From CAZSLC01 sp964607675 (GTDB lineage: Bacteria; Bacteroidota; Bacteroidia; Bacteroidales; UBA932): a stretch of DNA of 64,000 nucleotides. Under the pieces are notes generated by a model. The model saw nothing but the letters and a program-made list of their open reading frames with translations, made no database searches and had not been told where the DNA came from. The stretch covers positions 62,001-126,000 of the forward strand of contig CAZSLC010000001.1 of the NCBI GenBank assembly GCA_964607675.1, given 5' to 3'. Every line of letters starts with the position of its first letter. Position 1 is the stretch's first letter. This document shows positions 43,311-52,292 of this stretch, one piece after another. A program made the translations under genes and the position numbers.

Positions 43311-44353
43311 TGTGGTAAATTTTTATTCTGCTTAGAAATGTATTTAAGAATTCTTTTTACTAGATATGGTCCTTCATATATAAACCCAGTGTATATCTGA
43401 ATAAGTGATGCACCAGCCTTTATCATCTCATAAGCATCTTTTGGAGACATAATGCCCCCAACAGCTATGATTGGAAGGAGACCTCCTGTTTTATCATGTA
43501 TATACTTTACCGTGTTAAGGCTCTTTTGGAAAAGAGGTGCTCCACTGAGCCCTCCATTTCCAATAAAATCAATTCTATCTTTAGGTGTCGATAGGTTAGA
43601 TCTATCAGTAGTGGTGTTAGTTGCAATTATGCCATCTATTCCACTAATCAACACTAAATCAATAATTTCATCCAAACTAATTTTTGATATATCTGGTGAT
43701 ATTTTAAGCAGTATAGGACGATAATTGTCAAAATATCTTCTTAGAGTAAGCAAATTATCTATTATTTCTGAGAGAGAATCAATGTTTTGAAGTTTTGTTA
43801 GATCTTTTACATTGGGACAAGAAACATTAATTACAAAATAATCAACATAATCATATAAAAGTGAAAATGAACGTTCATAATCTTGGCTGGAGTTTTCGTT
43901 TTTTGTAAGTGCATTTTTTGCAATATTTCCCCCTATGATTGTGTTTGGTTTTTCCCTCTGCAATCTGTCTAATGCATACTTTACCCCTTTGTTATTGATA
44001 CCCATCCTATTAATTATTGCCTTATCAGGGATTAGTCTAAAACATCTTGGTTTGGCATTTCCTTCTTGCGGTTTAGGAGTCAATGATCCAATTTCTATAA
44101 AACCAAATCCAAAATTAGCCAAGTCATTGTAATATTCCCCATTTTTATCAAGTCCAGCAGACAGCCCGACAGGATTCTTAAATTTGATTCCAAATACCTC
44201 TTTTTGGAGAGAAGGATCATTATAGGAAAATATAAATCTAATAATGTACTTAGAGAAGGGGATATATCTCAATATCCTTAACAACGTCATTGTAATATTG
44301 TGAGCAGTTTCGGGATTAAAAGAGAAAAGTATGGATCGAATAACTTTATACAT
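43307..44353 (-). CDS. pyrD: Dihydroorotate dehydrogenase (quinone), class 2
   Basis: A 348-residue class 2 dihydroorotate dehydrogenase. The N-terminal membrane-associating helices (MYKVIRSILFSFNPETAHNI, LRILRYIPF), VGLSAGLDKNGEY, NRMGINNKG, VINVSCPN (catalytic Ser region), KISPDIS and GGIMSPKDAYEMIKAGASLIQIYTG are present. It oxidises dihydroorotate and reduces menaquinone at the membrane. The frame from 44374 is longer, but the promoter box lies in the extension, so the start is at 44353. It heads a three-gene operon with cinA and a serine hydrolase. Confidence 0.95.
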   Translation of the reverse strand: MYKVIRSILFSFNPETAHNITMTLLRILRYIPFSKYIIRFIFSYNDPSLQKEVFGIKFKNPVGLSAGLDKNGEYYNDLANFGFGFIEIGSLTPKPQEGNAKPRCFRLIPDKAIINRMGINNKGVKYALDRLQREKPNTIIGGNIAKNALTKNENSSQDYERSFSLLYDYVDYFVINVSCPNVKDLTKLQNIDSLSEIIDNLLTLRRYFDNYRPILLKISPDISKISLDEIIDLVLISGIDGIIATNTTTDRSNLSTPKDRIDFIGNGGLSGAPLFQKSLNTVKYIHDKTGGLLPIIAVGGIMSPKDAYEMIKAGASLIQIYTGFIYEGPYLVKRILKYISKQNKNLPQ

Positions 44354-44371
44354 TGCATTATTGATATAGTG

Positions 44372-44379
44372 CAAAGATA
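44372..44379 (-). promoter_or_regulatory. -7 box (TATCTTTG) of the pyrD operon
   Basis: Minus-strand TATCTTTGC, 18 nt before the pyrD ATG at 44353 and 9 nt from the XRE-regulator stop. It fixes the pyrD start and separates the operon from the regulator gene. Confidence 0.65.
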
Positions 44380-44388
44380 TACTAAATT

Positions 44389-44814
44389 TTACTTATTAGG
44401 GTAAAATTCCTTATAACTACCATCTGAAAAAAATAATGTTATTCGTTTTACATCTTTATTTTTAGACTGTTCTTCAGTCTTTATTTCTGTTTTATGATTC
44501 TCAAAGGGTTGTGAGACGTTATCTTCTTGGGTAATAACCTCATTATCTGCACTATAAGAGAATAATTCGGAAGATTCTTTTTGTGGAGTAATATTTTGGT
44601 TTAGCTCTTTATATGGTTTTCCATTCCCTGTTATAAGCCATTCAGCATTTATCTGTGGGAATTTCTTTAATAATTTGTTTAAGAAGTCATATCCTGGTTT
44701 ATTTCTTCCAGATAGTATATGGGAGAGTCCTGATCTTTGAATACCCATAATGTCTGCCAATCTTGATGGAGTAAGCTGTTCTAGTTCCAAAAATTGTTGT
44801 AAACGCCTATTCAT
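44389..44814 (-). CDS. XRE-family helix-turn-helix regulator
   Basis: A 141-residue protein. The N-terminal helix-turn-helix (~residues 10-60) reads LTPSRLADIMGIQRSGLSHILSGRNKPGYDFL, followed by INAEWLITGNGKPY, typical of XRE/CI-type regulators. A polar linker of ~45 residues and a short C-terminal strand region (KRITLFFSDGSYKEFYPN) end it. The upstream gap carries palindromes (see operator entries), consistent with autoregulation. No effector domain is apparent. Targets are unknown. Confidence 0.83.
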   Translation of the reverse strand: MNRRLQQFLELEQLTPSRLADIMGIQRSGLSHILSGRNKPGYDFLNKLLKKFPQINAEWLITGNGKPYKELNQNITPQKESSELFSYSADNEVITQEDNVSQPFENHKTEIKTEEQSKNKDVKRITLFFSDGSYKEFYPNK

Positions 44815-44832
44815 TTCTGTAATCTAATAATA

Positions 44833-44916
44833 TTACAAATGTAAGCATAATAATTGTAACATATGTAAACAATTAAGAATTTCCATTTGTGAACAAAATG
44901 GTAATAAAACTACCAT
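44833..44916. promoter_or_regulatory. Cluster of palindromes upstream of the XRE gene (candidate operators)
   Basis: TTACAAATGTAA (44833-44844) is a perfect inverted repeat of TTACA around AT-type centres. TAACATATGTAA (44857-44868) is a one-base variant. TTTGTGAACAAA (44886-44897) is a perfect TTTGT palindrome. ATGGTA/TACCAT (44898-44903 and 44911-44916) forms a short inverted repeat. The first lies 18 nt before the XRE-regulator start. Repeated palindromes next to a helix-turn-helix gene suggest autoregulatory operators. Confidence 0.5.
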
Positions 44917-45245
44917 TTATCACTCCTCAATAGGGTGAGATTGAGATTAACTAATTTCTAAACTAATACTATAGTTAAATTTTTATATGCACTGATTTAC
45001 ATATTGTTATATGTTATTAATAATCAATTTATACTCAATTTTATGGATAAATGGGCGAATCTCCCTATTATGTTTCAAACCTTTTGTTGATTTAATTGAC
45101 GTAATATACTAATATATAGTCAGTTATATCAGTAATTTTTAACCATAAGTATTTTTTATGACTACTTATAATTACAGATGTGCAATTAGTTACAATTCTC
45201 AATAAGTGGTTACTTATGTGAAATAAGTTCATTTGTTTTTGTAAA

Positions 45246-45257
45246 TTACATTTGTAA
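45246..45257. promoter_or_regulatory. Palindrome TTACATTTGTAA upstream of queA
   Basis: TTACATTTGTAA has the same TTACA-N2-TGTAA pattern as the palindrome at 44833-44844. It lies 22 nt upstream of the -33 element of the queA promoter, so the XRE regulator might also act on queA. Confidence 0.45.
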
Positions 45258-45279
45258 ACAAAATTCAAAAACAAACGAT

Positions 45280-45310
45280 TTTGATGTTAAATGGATAATG
45301 TATAGTTTTG
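45280..45310 (+). promoter_or_regulatory. Promoter of queA (TTTG-N19-TAGTTTTG)
   Basis: TTTG at 45280-45283 and TAGTTTTG at 45303-45310 are 19 nt apart, a full match to the Bacteroidetes pattern, 42 nt before the queA ATG. Confidence 0.7.
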
Positions 45311-45352
45311 CTGAAAATAATCGATTATAGGGCAAATTAAAGGGTGTTTTAA

Positions 45353-46585
45353 ATGAATAAACCAATAATAAAAATTACAGATTTTACATATTCTCTTCCG
45401 CAAGAAAAAATTGCATCATATCCGTTACAATATCGAGATCAATCAAAACTCCTTATATATAATAAAGGTATAGTATCAGATACTATTTTCTCTTCTCTCC
45501 CTGATTTATTGTCAGAACAATCATTAATGGTATTCAATAATACTAAGGTCGTCCCTGCTCGCCTACTATTCAGAAAAGAGAGCGGAGCCTTTATCGAGAT
45601 CTTTTGTCTTGAGCCATATTCTCCAAATGAATATAATCTATCTTTTAGTTCTCATAATAGATGTTCGTGGAAATCAATTATTGGAAATGTTAAAAGATGG
45701 AAGTCTGGAAGTATCAATCTGTATATACCTGAAAATGATAATAACGGCCTTAGAGAGTTAAATTTAACTGCTAATTTGTTATCAAAAGATGATAATTGCT
45801 ACATAGTAAACTTTACATGGAGTCTTGATATTCCATTCTCACAAGTACTTGACCTATGTGGTAAAATTCCGATCCCACCATATTTAAAAAGAGAAACTGA
45901 AACCATTGATAAAGAGCGTTATCAGACATTATATGCAAAGTATAGGGGTTCTGTAGCGGCACCTACTGCTGGTCTGCACTTTACTCAGGAGGTTTTAAGT
46001 AAAATAGACTCAAAAGGGATAGATAGAGAGGAGTTGTGTCTTCATGTTGGTGCTGGTACTTTTCTCCCTGTTAAAAGTGAGTATATTGGGGAACATATTA
46101 TGCATTCTGAACCTTTTTCGGTAACAAAGACTTTTCTCTCTAAATTGTACGAGTTCATAGGAAATGGAAAAATAATATCTGTTGGAACTACATCTACACG
46201 ATCAATTGAGTCCTTGTACTTCCTTGGCCTTCAGTGTCATAATGACACTCCTGAAAAATGGATACCACGTCCTGTATTACAATGGGACCCATATAATGTT
46301 GATAGTAATATCTCACCAAAAGAATCAATTTATTCTCTATTGAGATATATGGAGATCAATAATAAAGAACATTTAGAATTAAAAACTCAAATAATAATTG
46401 TTCCATCCTATTCTTTTAAATTTGTAGATATTTTAATTACAAATTTCCATCAACCACAAAGTACACTCTTATTATTAATTGCCGCTTTTGTAGGAGAAGA
46501 TAATTGGCATAATATCTATGATTATGCTCTTAACAATAATTTTAGATTTTTGAGTTATGGAGATAGTTCATTACTAATTAGATAA
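45353..46585 (+). CDS. queA: S-adenosylmethionine:tRNA ribosyltransferase-isomerase
   Basis: A 410-residue QueA. ALIGNED motifs include FTYSLPQEKIASYPLQYRDQSKLL at the start (read from residue 10), VFNNTKVVPARL, GKIPIPPYLKRE, YRGSVAAPTAGLHFT, LHVGAGTFLPVK and TNFHQPQSTLLLLIAAF. It transfers the ribose of AdoMet onto preQ1 in tRNA to make epoxyqueuosine. It is longer than E. coli QueA (356 residues), as in other Bacteroidetes. It has its own promoter with a possible XRE operator upstream. Confidence 0.93.
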   Translation: MNKPIIKITDFTYSLPQEKIASYPLQYRDQSKLLIYNKGIVSDTIFSSLPDLLSEQSLMVFNNTKVVPARLLFRKESGAFIEIFCLEPYSPNEYNLSFSSHNRCSWKSIIGNVKRWKSGSINLYIPENDNNGLRELNLTANLLSKDDNCYIVNFTWSLDIPFSQVLDLCGKIPIPPYLKRETETIDKERYQTLYAKYRGSVAAPTAGLHFTQEVLSKIDSKGIDREELCLHVGAGTFLPVKSEYIGEHIMHSEPFSVTKTFLSKLYEFIGNGKIISVGTTSTRSIESLYFLGLQCHNDTPEKWIPRPVLQWDPYNVDSNISPKESIYSLLRYMEINNKEHLELKTQIIIVPSYSFKFVDILITNFHQPQSTLLLLIAAFVGEDNWHNIYDYALNNNFRFLSYGDSSLLIR

Positions 46586-46594
46586 CATTCTTTA

Positions 46595-46625
46595 TTTGGG
46601 AGTATTTGTTTTTTACTTACCTTTG
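46595..46625 (+). promoter_or_regulatory. Promoter of the M28 peptidase gene, abutting its start codon
   Basis: TTTG at 46595-46598 and TACCTTTG at 46618-46625 are 19 nt apart. The ATG at 46630 is only 4 nt further, so the transcript should start at or very near the start codon, giving a leaderless or almost leaderless mRNA. Confidence 0.65.
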
Positions 46626-46629
46626 ATAG

Positions 46630-48264
46630 ATGAAAAGACTTAAACTGATAATTGGGATAATTCTGCTGTTATTTAGTGGATATATTGCTTTTTTTTCTTT
46701 TCCCTCAGTAAATCTTAAGGAGTCAGATAGTTTTTCGGCAGAAAGAGTTGCGGAAGATATCAAAACTATATCAAAAGATCATCATTCAATAGAACACCCA
46801 ACAGAAAGAAGTGCTGTTAGAGACTATCTTTATAACAGACTTTCATCAATGGGGGGAAATTGTAATTATTATTATTATGATTCAATCCCAAATAAGTTTG
46901 GTGGATTCATTAATATTGGTAATGTCTTTGCTCAGTTTGAGCCATCGATCAAAATAGCTGATTCTTATCTCCTTTTAGTAGCTCATCTCGATTCAAAATT
47001 TGGGCAAAAGGTGTTGAATGATACTGTTTATTCTTATGGGGCAGCAGATGACGGATATGGTCTTGGTGTTATATTGGAGTCTGTAAATCAGGCTATTAAG
47101 TATAAAGATAATTGGAAGCAGGGTATTAAGGTTTTATTTACTGACTCTGAGGAGCACTCAAGTGGTGGGATGCAATGTGCCTTAAAGAACAATAGAGAAG
47201 TATTTGATAGTGTTGGATTGGTTATTAATGTTGAGGCTCGCGGTGTAAAAGGTCCAGCAATATTGTTTGAAACATCAAATAATAATAACAAATTGATGGA
47301 ATTGTATGAGTATTCAAAATACCCTTGTTCTTATTCACTTACCTCTGCAGTTTATAGTATTCTCCCTAATTATACCGACTTTTCTCTCATAAAGGACTCA
47401 TTGCCAGGTTACAATTTTTCAGTTATTGACAACCTCAATTATTATCATACTGATAAAGACAATTTTTCTAATATTAACCTTACTTCAATACAGCATTATG
47501 GTGCTCAATTGGAGCCCCTTATAAAGGAATATCTTACGGATGAGATTTATTCCGATACAAAAGCTCTTAAAGGGGATTCAAATGACATTTTTTTCTCTAT
47601 ACCTGGATTGAAAATGGTGAAAATGAGTGGGGGTAAATATATGTTGTATAATGCCATTTGTTTTGCATTATTCTGTATTGCTCTCTGTTTTGCACTAATG
47701 TCAAATAATGCACATTTCAAAGGTGTACTTAAGCAATCGCTATTTGTTTTCCTCTCTTCTGTGTTGGTGTTTGGTGTTGGTGAAGGGATAGCGTATATAT
47801 CTGCATTAATTGTTGGTACTCCATTTAAAATAACCATGACTAGATATATTGAATATGATAAAGTGATCTCTTTAATATCTGTTATTCTTCTTGTTGCCAT
47901 TTCTATACTATATATTAATAAAAATATTAAAAAGCATAATAATTTCCTTATAGAACACCTTTTAGGGGCTCTATTTGTTATGTTGATTTATTCAATTGTT
48001 TTGTATTTTACCATTGGAGAGAATTTTTTCTTTATGCTTCCTATTGGGATATCTGCTTTGGCTTTAATATTTTCCCTGTTTGCATATTTAAATATTCTTG
48101 CACTTCCATCCTTGATGTTAATAGTGATATTACAACTCTCATTTTTGTATAATATATATAATGCTCTTTCGATAGGTTCACTAGGCATAGTCCTATTTGT
48201 TGCTTTTTATAGCATTATTTTAGTAATAATTCTGTTTGACTTATTTTTAACACAAAAAAGATAA
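46630..48264 (+). CDS. M28-family metallopeptidase with multi-pass membrane domain
   Basis: A 544-residue protein. An N-terminal signal anchor (residues ~5-23) precedes an M28 zinc-peptidase domain with LLLVAHLDSKFG (His119, Asp121), GAADDGYGLG (Asp140/141), FTDSEEHSSGG (Glu174/175), VEARGVKGP and YHTDKDNF. A C-terminal block (~335-540) has about six hydrophobic helices. The catalytic part should face the periplasm and cleave peptides, as an aminopeptidase. The fused membrane block is as in some Fxna-like M28 proteins. Its stop touches the start of the acyltransferase gene. Confidence 0.86.
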   Translation: MKRLKLIIGIILLLFSGYIAFFSFPSVNLKESDSFSAERVAEDIKTISKDHHSIEHPTERSAVRDYLYNRLSSMGGNCNYYYYDSIPNKFGGFINIGNVFAQFEPSIKIADSYLLLVAHLDSKFGQKVLNDTVYSYGAADDGYGLGVILESVNQAIKYKDNWKQGIKVLFTDSEEHSSGGMQCALKNNREVFDSVGLVINVEARGVKGPAILFETSNNNNKLMELYEYSKYPCSYSLTSAVYSILPNYTDFSLIKDSLPGYNFSVIDNLNYYHTDKDNFSNINLTSIQHYGAQLEPLIKEYLTDEIYSDTKALKGDSNDIFFSIPGLKMVKMSGGKYMLYNAICFALFCIALCFALMSNNAHFKGVLKQSLFVFLSSVLVFGVGEGIAYISALIVGTPFKITMTRYIEYDKVISLISVILLVAISILYINKNIKKHNNFLIEHLLGALFVMLIYSIVLYFTIGENFFFMLPIGISALALIFSLFAYLNILALPSLMLIVILQLSFLYNIYNALSIGSLGIVLFVAFYSIILVIILFDLFLTQKR

Positions 48265-49400
48265 TGAATTTCTCAAAATTTGATATAATCAGACCATATA
48301 CAGATGCAGAGTCTATTGAGGCTTTTCATAGAATTGCTCAAAGTCCTTATCTGGGATATATTGTAAATTTCTTATTCCCCAATTATGACATAGATGCTTT
48401 TAAAAAGCAGTTATATTCTTTACAAAGCGTTAGTGATTTTCAATATAAAATAATGTCTTTTGTTGTTGATGCGATTATTAAGATGACCTCATCTGGCATG
48501 TCATATTCTGGAATTGAAAATATTAAAGATGGAAGCTCTCATCTTCTTCTATCTAATCATCGGGATATTATATTAGATCCTGCTATTATTCAATTAATTT
48601 TTAAGAATAATGATGTTCCAACTACTGAAATTGCTGTTGGAGACAATCTTATCACATCTCCTTTTATTGAAGATATTACTCGATCGAATAGAATGATTAA
48701 AGTTTTACGTTCTGGCACCCCGAAGGAGAAATATTTAAACTCAATTTTACTATCTGAGTATATCCGTGAAAGTGTATCAAGCGAAAGGTGCTCCATTTGG
48801 ATTGCCCAAAGAAATGGAAGGGCAAAGAATGGAATTGATACAACCGAGCAAGGTCTCTTAAAGATGTTGGATATTAGTGGAAAAAATAGTTTTAATGACA
48901 ATTTTGAAGAATTATCTATAGTTCCTGTCTCTATTTCTTATGAATTTGAACCTTGTGATTTCCTTAAAGCTCGTGAATTATATTTTTCTCGTTCAGGAAA
49001 GTATGTAAAGAAAGAAGGGGAGGATTTAAATAGTATTATTACGGGAGTTAAACAAAATAAGGGACATATTCATTTTCATTTTAATCCTACTATTACGAAA
49101 GAAGAGATTGAAAGGGCCTCTAAATATGAGAAGAATGAGAGATTCAAGGCGTTAGGAGAGATAATTGATAATAAAATAAGGCCTTCTTATAGATTGTGGA
49201 ATAATAATTATATAGCATTTGATATCGTTAATTCGACCAATAAATATTCGGATAAATATACGATAGAGGAGAGGCAGCACTTTATTTCTTATATGGAGAA
49301 AGGACTTTCATTGCTTATCTCAAAAGAAAAAGAGATAGATCTTTCAGAACTTAGAAAAATCTATCTCTCTATTTATGCTAATCCTATTTATTCTTTATAA
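48264..49400 (+). CDS. PlsC-like glycerolipid acyltransferase
   Basis: A 378-residue protein with the acyltransferase motif NHRDIILD (Asn98, His99, Asp105), preceded by HLLLS and followed by WIAQRNGRAKNGID, which matches the PlsC/LPLAT block III region. It has no transmembrane helices. Some Bacteroidetes relatives are annotated as 1-acyl-glycerol-3-phosphate acyltransferases or lipid-anchoring enzymes. The one-base overlap with the peptidase gene implies coupling. The 3' end overlaps the convergent mscS gene by 17 nt. Confidence 0.82.
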   Translation: MNFSKFDIIRPYTDAESIEAFHRIAQSPYLGYIVNFLFPNYDIDAFKKQLYSLQSVSDFQYKIMSFVVDAIIKMTSSGMSYSGIENIKDGSSHLLLSNHRDIILDPAIIQLIFKNNDVPTTEIAVGDNLITSPFIEDITRSNRMIKVLRSGTPKEKYLNSILLSEYIRESVSSERCSIWIAQRNGRAKNGIDTTEQGLLKMLDISGKNSFNDNFEELSIVPVSISYEFEPCDFLKARELYFSRSGKYVKKEGEDLNSIITGVKQNKGHIHFHFNPTITKEEIERASKYEKNERFKALGEIIDNKIRPSYRLWNNNYIAFDIVNSTNKYSDKYTIEERQHFISYMEKGLSLLISKEKEIDLSELRKIYLSIYANPIYSL

Positions 49401-50277
49401 ATACATCTAATTGATTGAATGGGAAGTTGATTCCTTTCTTAGGTAATTCTTTATATACTTTTTCGTTAATATCGTAGAATGTTGACCAGTAGTCTTCTGC
49501 TTTTACCCATACCCTTAGTACGATATTAATTGAAGAACTAGAAAGTTCTGACAATGCGCAAAAAGGGGCAGCAGGCTCTTTAAGTACCCTTGGATCATTA
49601 TTTACTAACTCCAAGAGTGACTCTTTAGCGAGATCGACATCGTTGCCGTATTCTATTGATATGGTCCAATCTACTCTACGAGTATCGTTATTTGAGTAGT
49701 TTGTGATATTGCCATTGGCCAATGTCCCATTTGGTAATATAATAGTTTTGTTGTCAACAGTTAAAAGAACAGTATTTGTAATATTTATAACTTTTACACT
49801 TCCAGAATGACCCGCTCCGTCAATATAGTCCCCAACTTTAAATGGCTTGAAAAGAAGAATCATTATCCCTCCAGCAAAATTTTGGAGTGTGCCGCTAAGT
49901 GCCATACCTATAGCAAGACCACCAGCTGCAAGTAATGCGGTAAATGTGGTGGTAGGGACACCTAATAAGGTGACTACTATTACAAAAAGTATCACTGTAA
50001 GGGTGATATTTACAAAACTAATAAGGAAACCGCTAAGAGAGGCATCTGTATTTCTTTTTGCAAATATTTTTTTAAGAAATCTTTTAGTTTTACGAATGAG
50101 CCATGCCCCTACAAGATAGAGTAATATTGCTGCTAATATCCGTAATCCGACAGATGTTAATTGTTCCAAAACATAAGAAATTAATTGAGAGGAGTCCATT
50201 GAAGAGATCGTTTCAATTTTTTCAGTTAGAACAGTTTTTAAACTATCATTAGTTGAAATATTTAATAATGAAATCAT
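49384..50277 (-). CDS. Small-conductance mechanosensitive channel (MscS family)
   Basis: A 297-residue MscS-type channel: three membrane helices, the third with the pore signature ALLAAGGLAIGMALSGTLQN and the GGIMILLFKPFKVGDYI lip, then the beta domain (VKVINITNTVLLTVDNKTIILPNG) and a C-terminal alpha/beta domain. It opens on membrane tension to release solutes during hypo-osmotic shock. It is divergently transcribed from the lysine operon with a promoter box at 50306-50313. Confidence 0.92.
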   Translation of the reverse strand: MISLLNISTNDSLKTVLTEKIETISSMDSSQLISYVLEQLTSVGLRILAAILLYLVGAWLIRKTKRFLKKIFAKRNTDASLSGFLISFVNITLTVILFVIVVTLLGVPTTTFTALLAAGGLAIGMALSGTLQNFAGGIMILLFKPFKVGDYIDGAGHSGSVKVINITNTVLLTVDNKTIILPNGTLANGNITNYSNNDTRRVDWTISIEYGNDVDLAKESLLELVNNDPRVLKEPAAPFCALSELSSSSINIVLRVWVKAEDYWSTFYDINEKVYKELPKKGINFPFNQLDVFIKNK

Positions 50278-50305
50278 TTTAGGTAGATTATAAGTTTATT
50301 AAGTG

Positions 50306-50313
50306 CAAAAATA
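50306..50313 (-). promoter_or_regulatory. -7 box (TATTTTTG) of mscS
   Basis: Minus-strand TATTTTTGC matches TAnnTTTGC, 28 nt before the mscS ATG. It lies 12 nt from the lysine-operon box on the other strand, so the two promoters are back-to-back and compact. Confidence 0.55.
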
Positions 50314-50325
50314 GTATTAATTTGT

Positions 50326-50333
50326 TATATTTG
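50326..50333 (+). promoter_or_regulatory. -7 box (TATATTTG) of the lysine-fermentation operon
   Basis: TATATTTGC matches the consensus 37 nt before the atoD ATG (50371). I saw no other full promoter in the following 13 kb, where genes overlap or are at most 37 nt apart. It is the likely single promoter for atoD through etfA. Confidence 0.65.
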
Positions 50334-50370
50334 CAGACTATTTAAGTCAAATATTAAACACTATACTTTG

Positions 50371-51021
50371 ATGAAAAAAGAAATCACTTTAAAGGATGCT
50401 GTCTCGATGGTGAAAGATGGCATGACTATTATGGTAGGTGGCTTTCTTGCTGCCGGTGCTCCTAAACAAATTATTGATGCTCTTGCTGAAAGCGGAGTTA
50501 AAAATTTGACTATTATTTGTAATGATTCCGCCTTTCCTGATAAATCTGTAGGTAAACTTATTGTTAACAAACAAGTTAAGAAGTTGATTGCTTCCCATAT
50601 AGGAACTAATCCAGAAACATCAAATCAGTATAATGCAGGTGAATTGGAGATTGAGTTCTCCCCTCAAGGTACCCTTGCTGAGAGAATACGTGCAAAAGGG
50701 GCTGGACTTGGTGGTGTTCTCACTACTACTGGACTGGGAACTGTTATCGCAAAAGGAAAAGACATTGTGAAGGTTGATGGTAAGGATTATCTTTTAGAGA
50801 AACCTCTTGGGGCAGATATAGCTCTTATCGGTGCCTCTATTGCCGATGAATTTGGTAACCTTATCTACAAGGGAACTACTCAGAATTTCAATCCAACAAT
50901 GGCCTCTGCTGCCGATCTTGTGATTGTAGAGGCTGAGAAGGTCGTGAAGGAGGGGGAAATTGCTCCTGAGGCTATTCACACCCCTGGAATCTTTGTTAAT
51001 TACATTTACAAACATAAATAA
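50371..51021 (+). CDS. atoD: Butyryl-CoA:acetoacetate CoA-transferase, alpha subunit
   Basis: A 216-residue CoA-transferase subunit [32 protein letters not shown] is the family N-terminus (from residue 8), then [31 protein letters not shown] and [22 protein letters not shown]. Its partner, the beta subunit, is encoded 8.3 kb downstream in the same operon. The enzyme moves CoA from butyryl-CoA to acetoacetate, making butyrate and acetoacetyl-CoA. An in-frame TTG precedes the ATG, but ATG 50371 is preferred. Confidence 0.92.
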   Translation: MKKEITLKDAVSMVKDGMTIMVGGFLAAGAPKQIIDALAESGVKNLTIICNDSAFPDKSVGKLIVNKQVKKLIASHIGTNPETSNQYNAGELEIEFSPQGTLAERIRAKGAGLGGVLTTTGLGTVIAKGKDIVKVDGKDYLLEKPLGADIALIGASIADEFGNLIYKGTTQNFNPTMASAADLVIVEAEKVVKEGEIAPEAIHTPGIFVNYIYKHK

Positions 51022-51028
51022 TAGATCA

Positions 51029-51418
51029 ATGGCATATAAATCTTTAATTAGACTCCGTATGAGTGCACATGATGCTCACTACGGCGGAAACTTAGTGGAT
51101 GGAGCAAGAATGCTTCAATTATTCGGTGACGTAGCTACCGAACTCCTAATCGTCAATGATGGTGACGAGGGATTGTTTAAAGCCTACGATAATGTTGAAT
51201 TTATGGCTCCTGTTTATGCTGGTGATTATATTGAGGCTACAGGAGAGATTGTTTCTTGTGGTAATTCGTCGCGTAAAATGCTATTTGAAGCACGTAAAGT
51301 AATTGCACCAAGAACTGATATATCAGACTCAGCTTGTGATGTACTTGAAGAACCGATAGTGGTTTGCAGAGCATCTGGTACTTGTGTGGTACCTGTGAAG
51401 TGTCAAAGAAAGAAATAG
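51029..51418 (+). CDS. kal: 3-aminobutyryl-CoA ammonia-lyase
   Basis: A 129-residue hotdog-fold protein matching Kal of the lysine fermentation pathway: [35 protein letters not shown] from residue 5, then [15 protein letters not shown]. It removes ammonia from L-3-aminobutyryl-CoA to give crotonyl-CoA. The open frame runs 23 codons further upstream into atoD, but [12 protein letters not shown] is the family start. It lies 7 nt after atoD and 12 nt before kce. Confidence 0.92.
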   Translation: MAYKSLIRLRMSAHDAHYGGNLVDGARMLQLFGDVATELLIVNDGDEGLFKAYDNVEFMAPVYAGDYIEATGEIVSCGNSSRKMLFEARKVIAPRTDISDSACDVLEEPIVVCRASGTCVVPVKCQRKK

Positions 51419-51430
51419 ATTCAATATCAA

Positions 51431-52255
51431 ATGGAAAAATTAATTATTACTGCAGCCATTTGTGGCGCAGAAGTTCTCAAGGAACATAATCCTGCTGTGC
51501 CCTACACAGTAGAAGAGTGCGTTCGTGAGGCTAAATCAGCATTTGAAGCAGGTGCTTCTATCATCCATCTTCATGTTCGTGAAGATGATGGAACTCCTAC
51601 CCAGAGAAAGGAACGCTTCAAGGTAATTATGGATGCTATCTACAAGGCTTGTCCAGGTGTTATTATTCAACCTTCTACAGGGGGGGCGGTTGGTATGACC
51701 AACGATGAAAGGCTTCAACCCACAGAACTCCTCCCTGAAATGGCTACTCTCGATTGTGGTACATGCAACTTCGGAGGGGATGATATTTTTGAAAATTCCG
51801 AAAATACTATAAAGTATTTTGGTAAAAAAATGATTGAAAGGGGGATCAAACCAGAATGTGAGGTCTTCGATAAATCTATGATTGAGATGGCTCTCCGTCT
51901 CTCTAAGAAAGGGTTTATTAATAATCCGATTCATTTTGACTTTGTGATGGGGGTAAATGGAGGAATTGGAGGTGATCTCCGAGATTTCATCTTTTTACGC
52001 GGAAGTATCCCTGCCGATTCTACTTACACAGTTGCTGGAATAGGTAGATACGAGTTTCCATTGGCAATGGCTGCAATTATTGATGGTGGCCATGTAAGGG
52101 TGGGATTCGAAGATAATGTTTACATCTCTAAAGGTGTTTTGGCAAAATCAAACGGTGAGTTGGTTGAAAAAGTTGTCCGTATGGCAAAAGAAATGGGCCG
52201 AGAGATAGCTAATCCAACTGAAACTCGTAAAATTTTAGGCTTAAAAGCAAAATAA
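51431..52255 (+). CDS. kce: 3-keto-5-aminohexanoate cleavage enzyme
   Basis: A 274-residue BKACE-family (DUF849) enzyme. The zinc ligands His46 and His48 are in IIHLHVRED, and Glu227 in VGFEDNVY. Other family motifs are QPSTGGAVGM, TCNFGGDDIFEN and GRYEFPLAMAAI. It condenses 3-keto-5-aminohexanoate with acetyl-CoA and cleaves to 3-aminobutyryl-CoA plus acetoacetate. Residue numbering of the His pair matches the well-studied Cloacimonas enzyme. Neighbours encode the preceding (Kdd) and following (Kal) steps. Confidence 0.95.
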   Translation: MEKLIITAAICGAEVLKEHNPAVPYTVEECVREAKSAFEAGASIIHLHVREDDGTPTQRKERFKVIMDAIYKACPGVIIQPSTGGAVGMTNDERLQPTELLPEMATLDCGTCNFGGDDIFENSENTIKYFGKKMIERGIKPECEVFDKSMIEMALRLSKKGFINNPIHFDFVMGVNGGIGGDLRDFIFLRGSIPADSTYTVAGIGRYEFPLAMAAIIDGGHVRVGFEDNVYISKGVLAKSNGELVEKVVRMAKEMGREIANPTETRKILGLKAK

Positions 52256-52292
52256 AATTTCAAATTAATTAATTATTTAAAAATAGAATTAT

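Larger units (their letters stand above)
44815..45352. other. 538-nt AT-rich intergenic region between the XRE gene and queA
   Basis: The only gene-free stretch above 300 nt. It holds the XRE-gene upstream region with several palindromes (44833-44916), an AT-rich middle (about 44920-45240) in which I see no convincing ORF, tRNA or structured RNA, another palindrome at 45246-45257, and the queA promoter (45280-45310). A 60-codon frame at 45092-45274 (minus) has no recognisable protein character. A small RNA or a more distant regulatory role cannot be excluded. Confidence 0.6.

Noticed and set aside
45092..45274. 60-codon minus-strand frame in the XRE-queA intergenic region
   Set aside because: Composition is that of random AT-rich DNA, no promoter or family resemblance, and it overlaps a palindrome.
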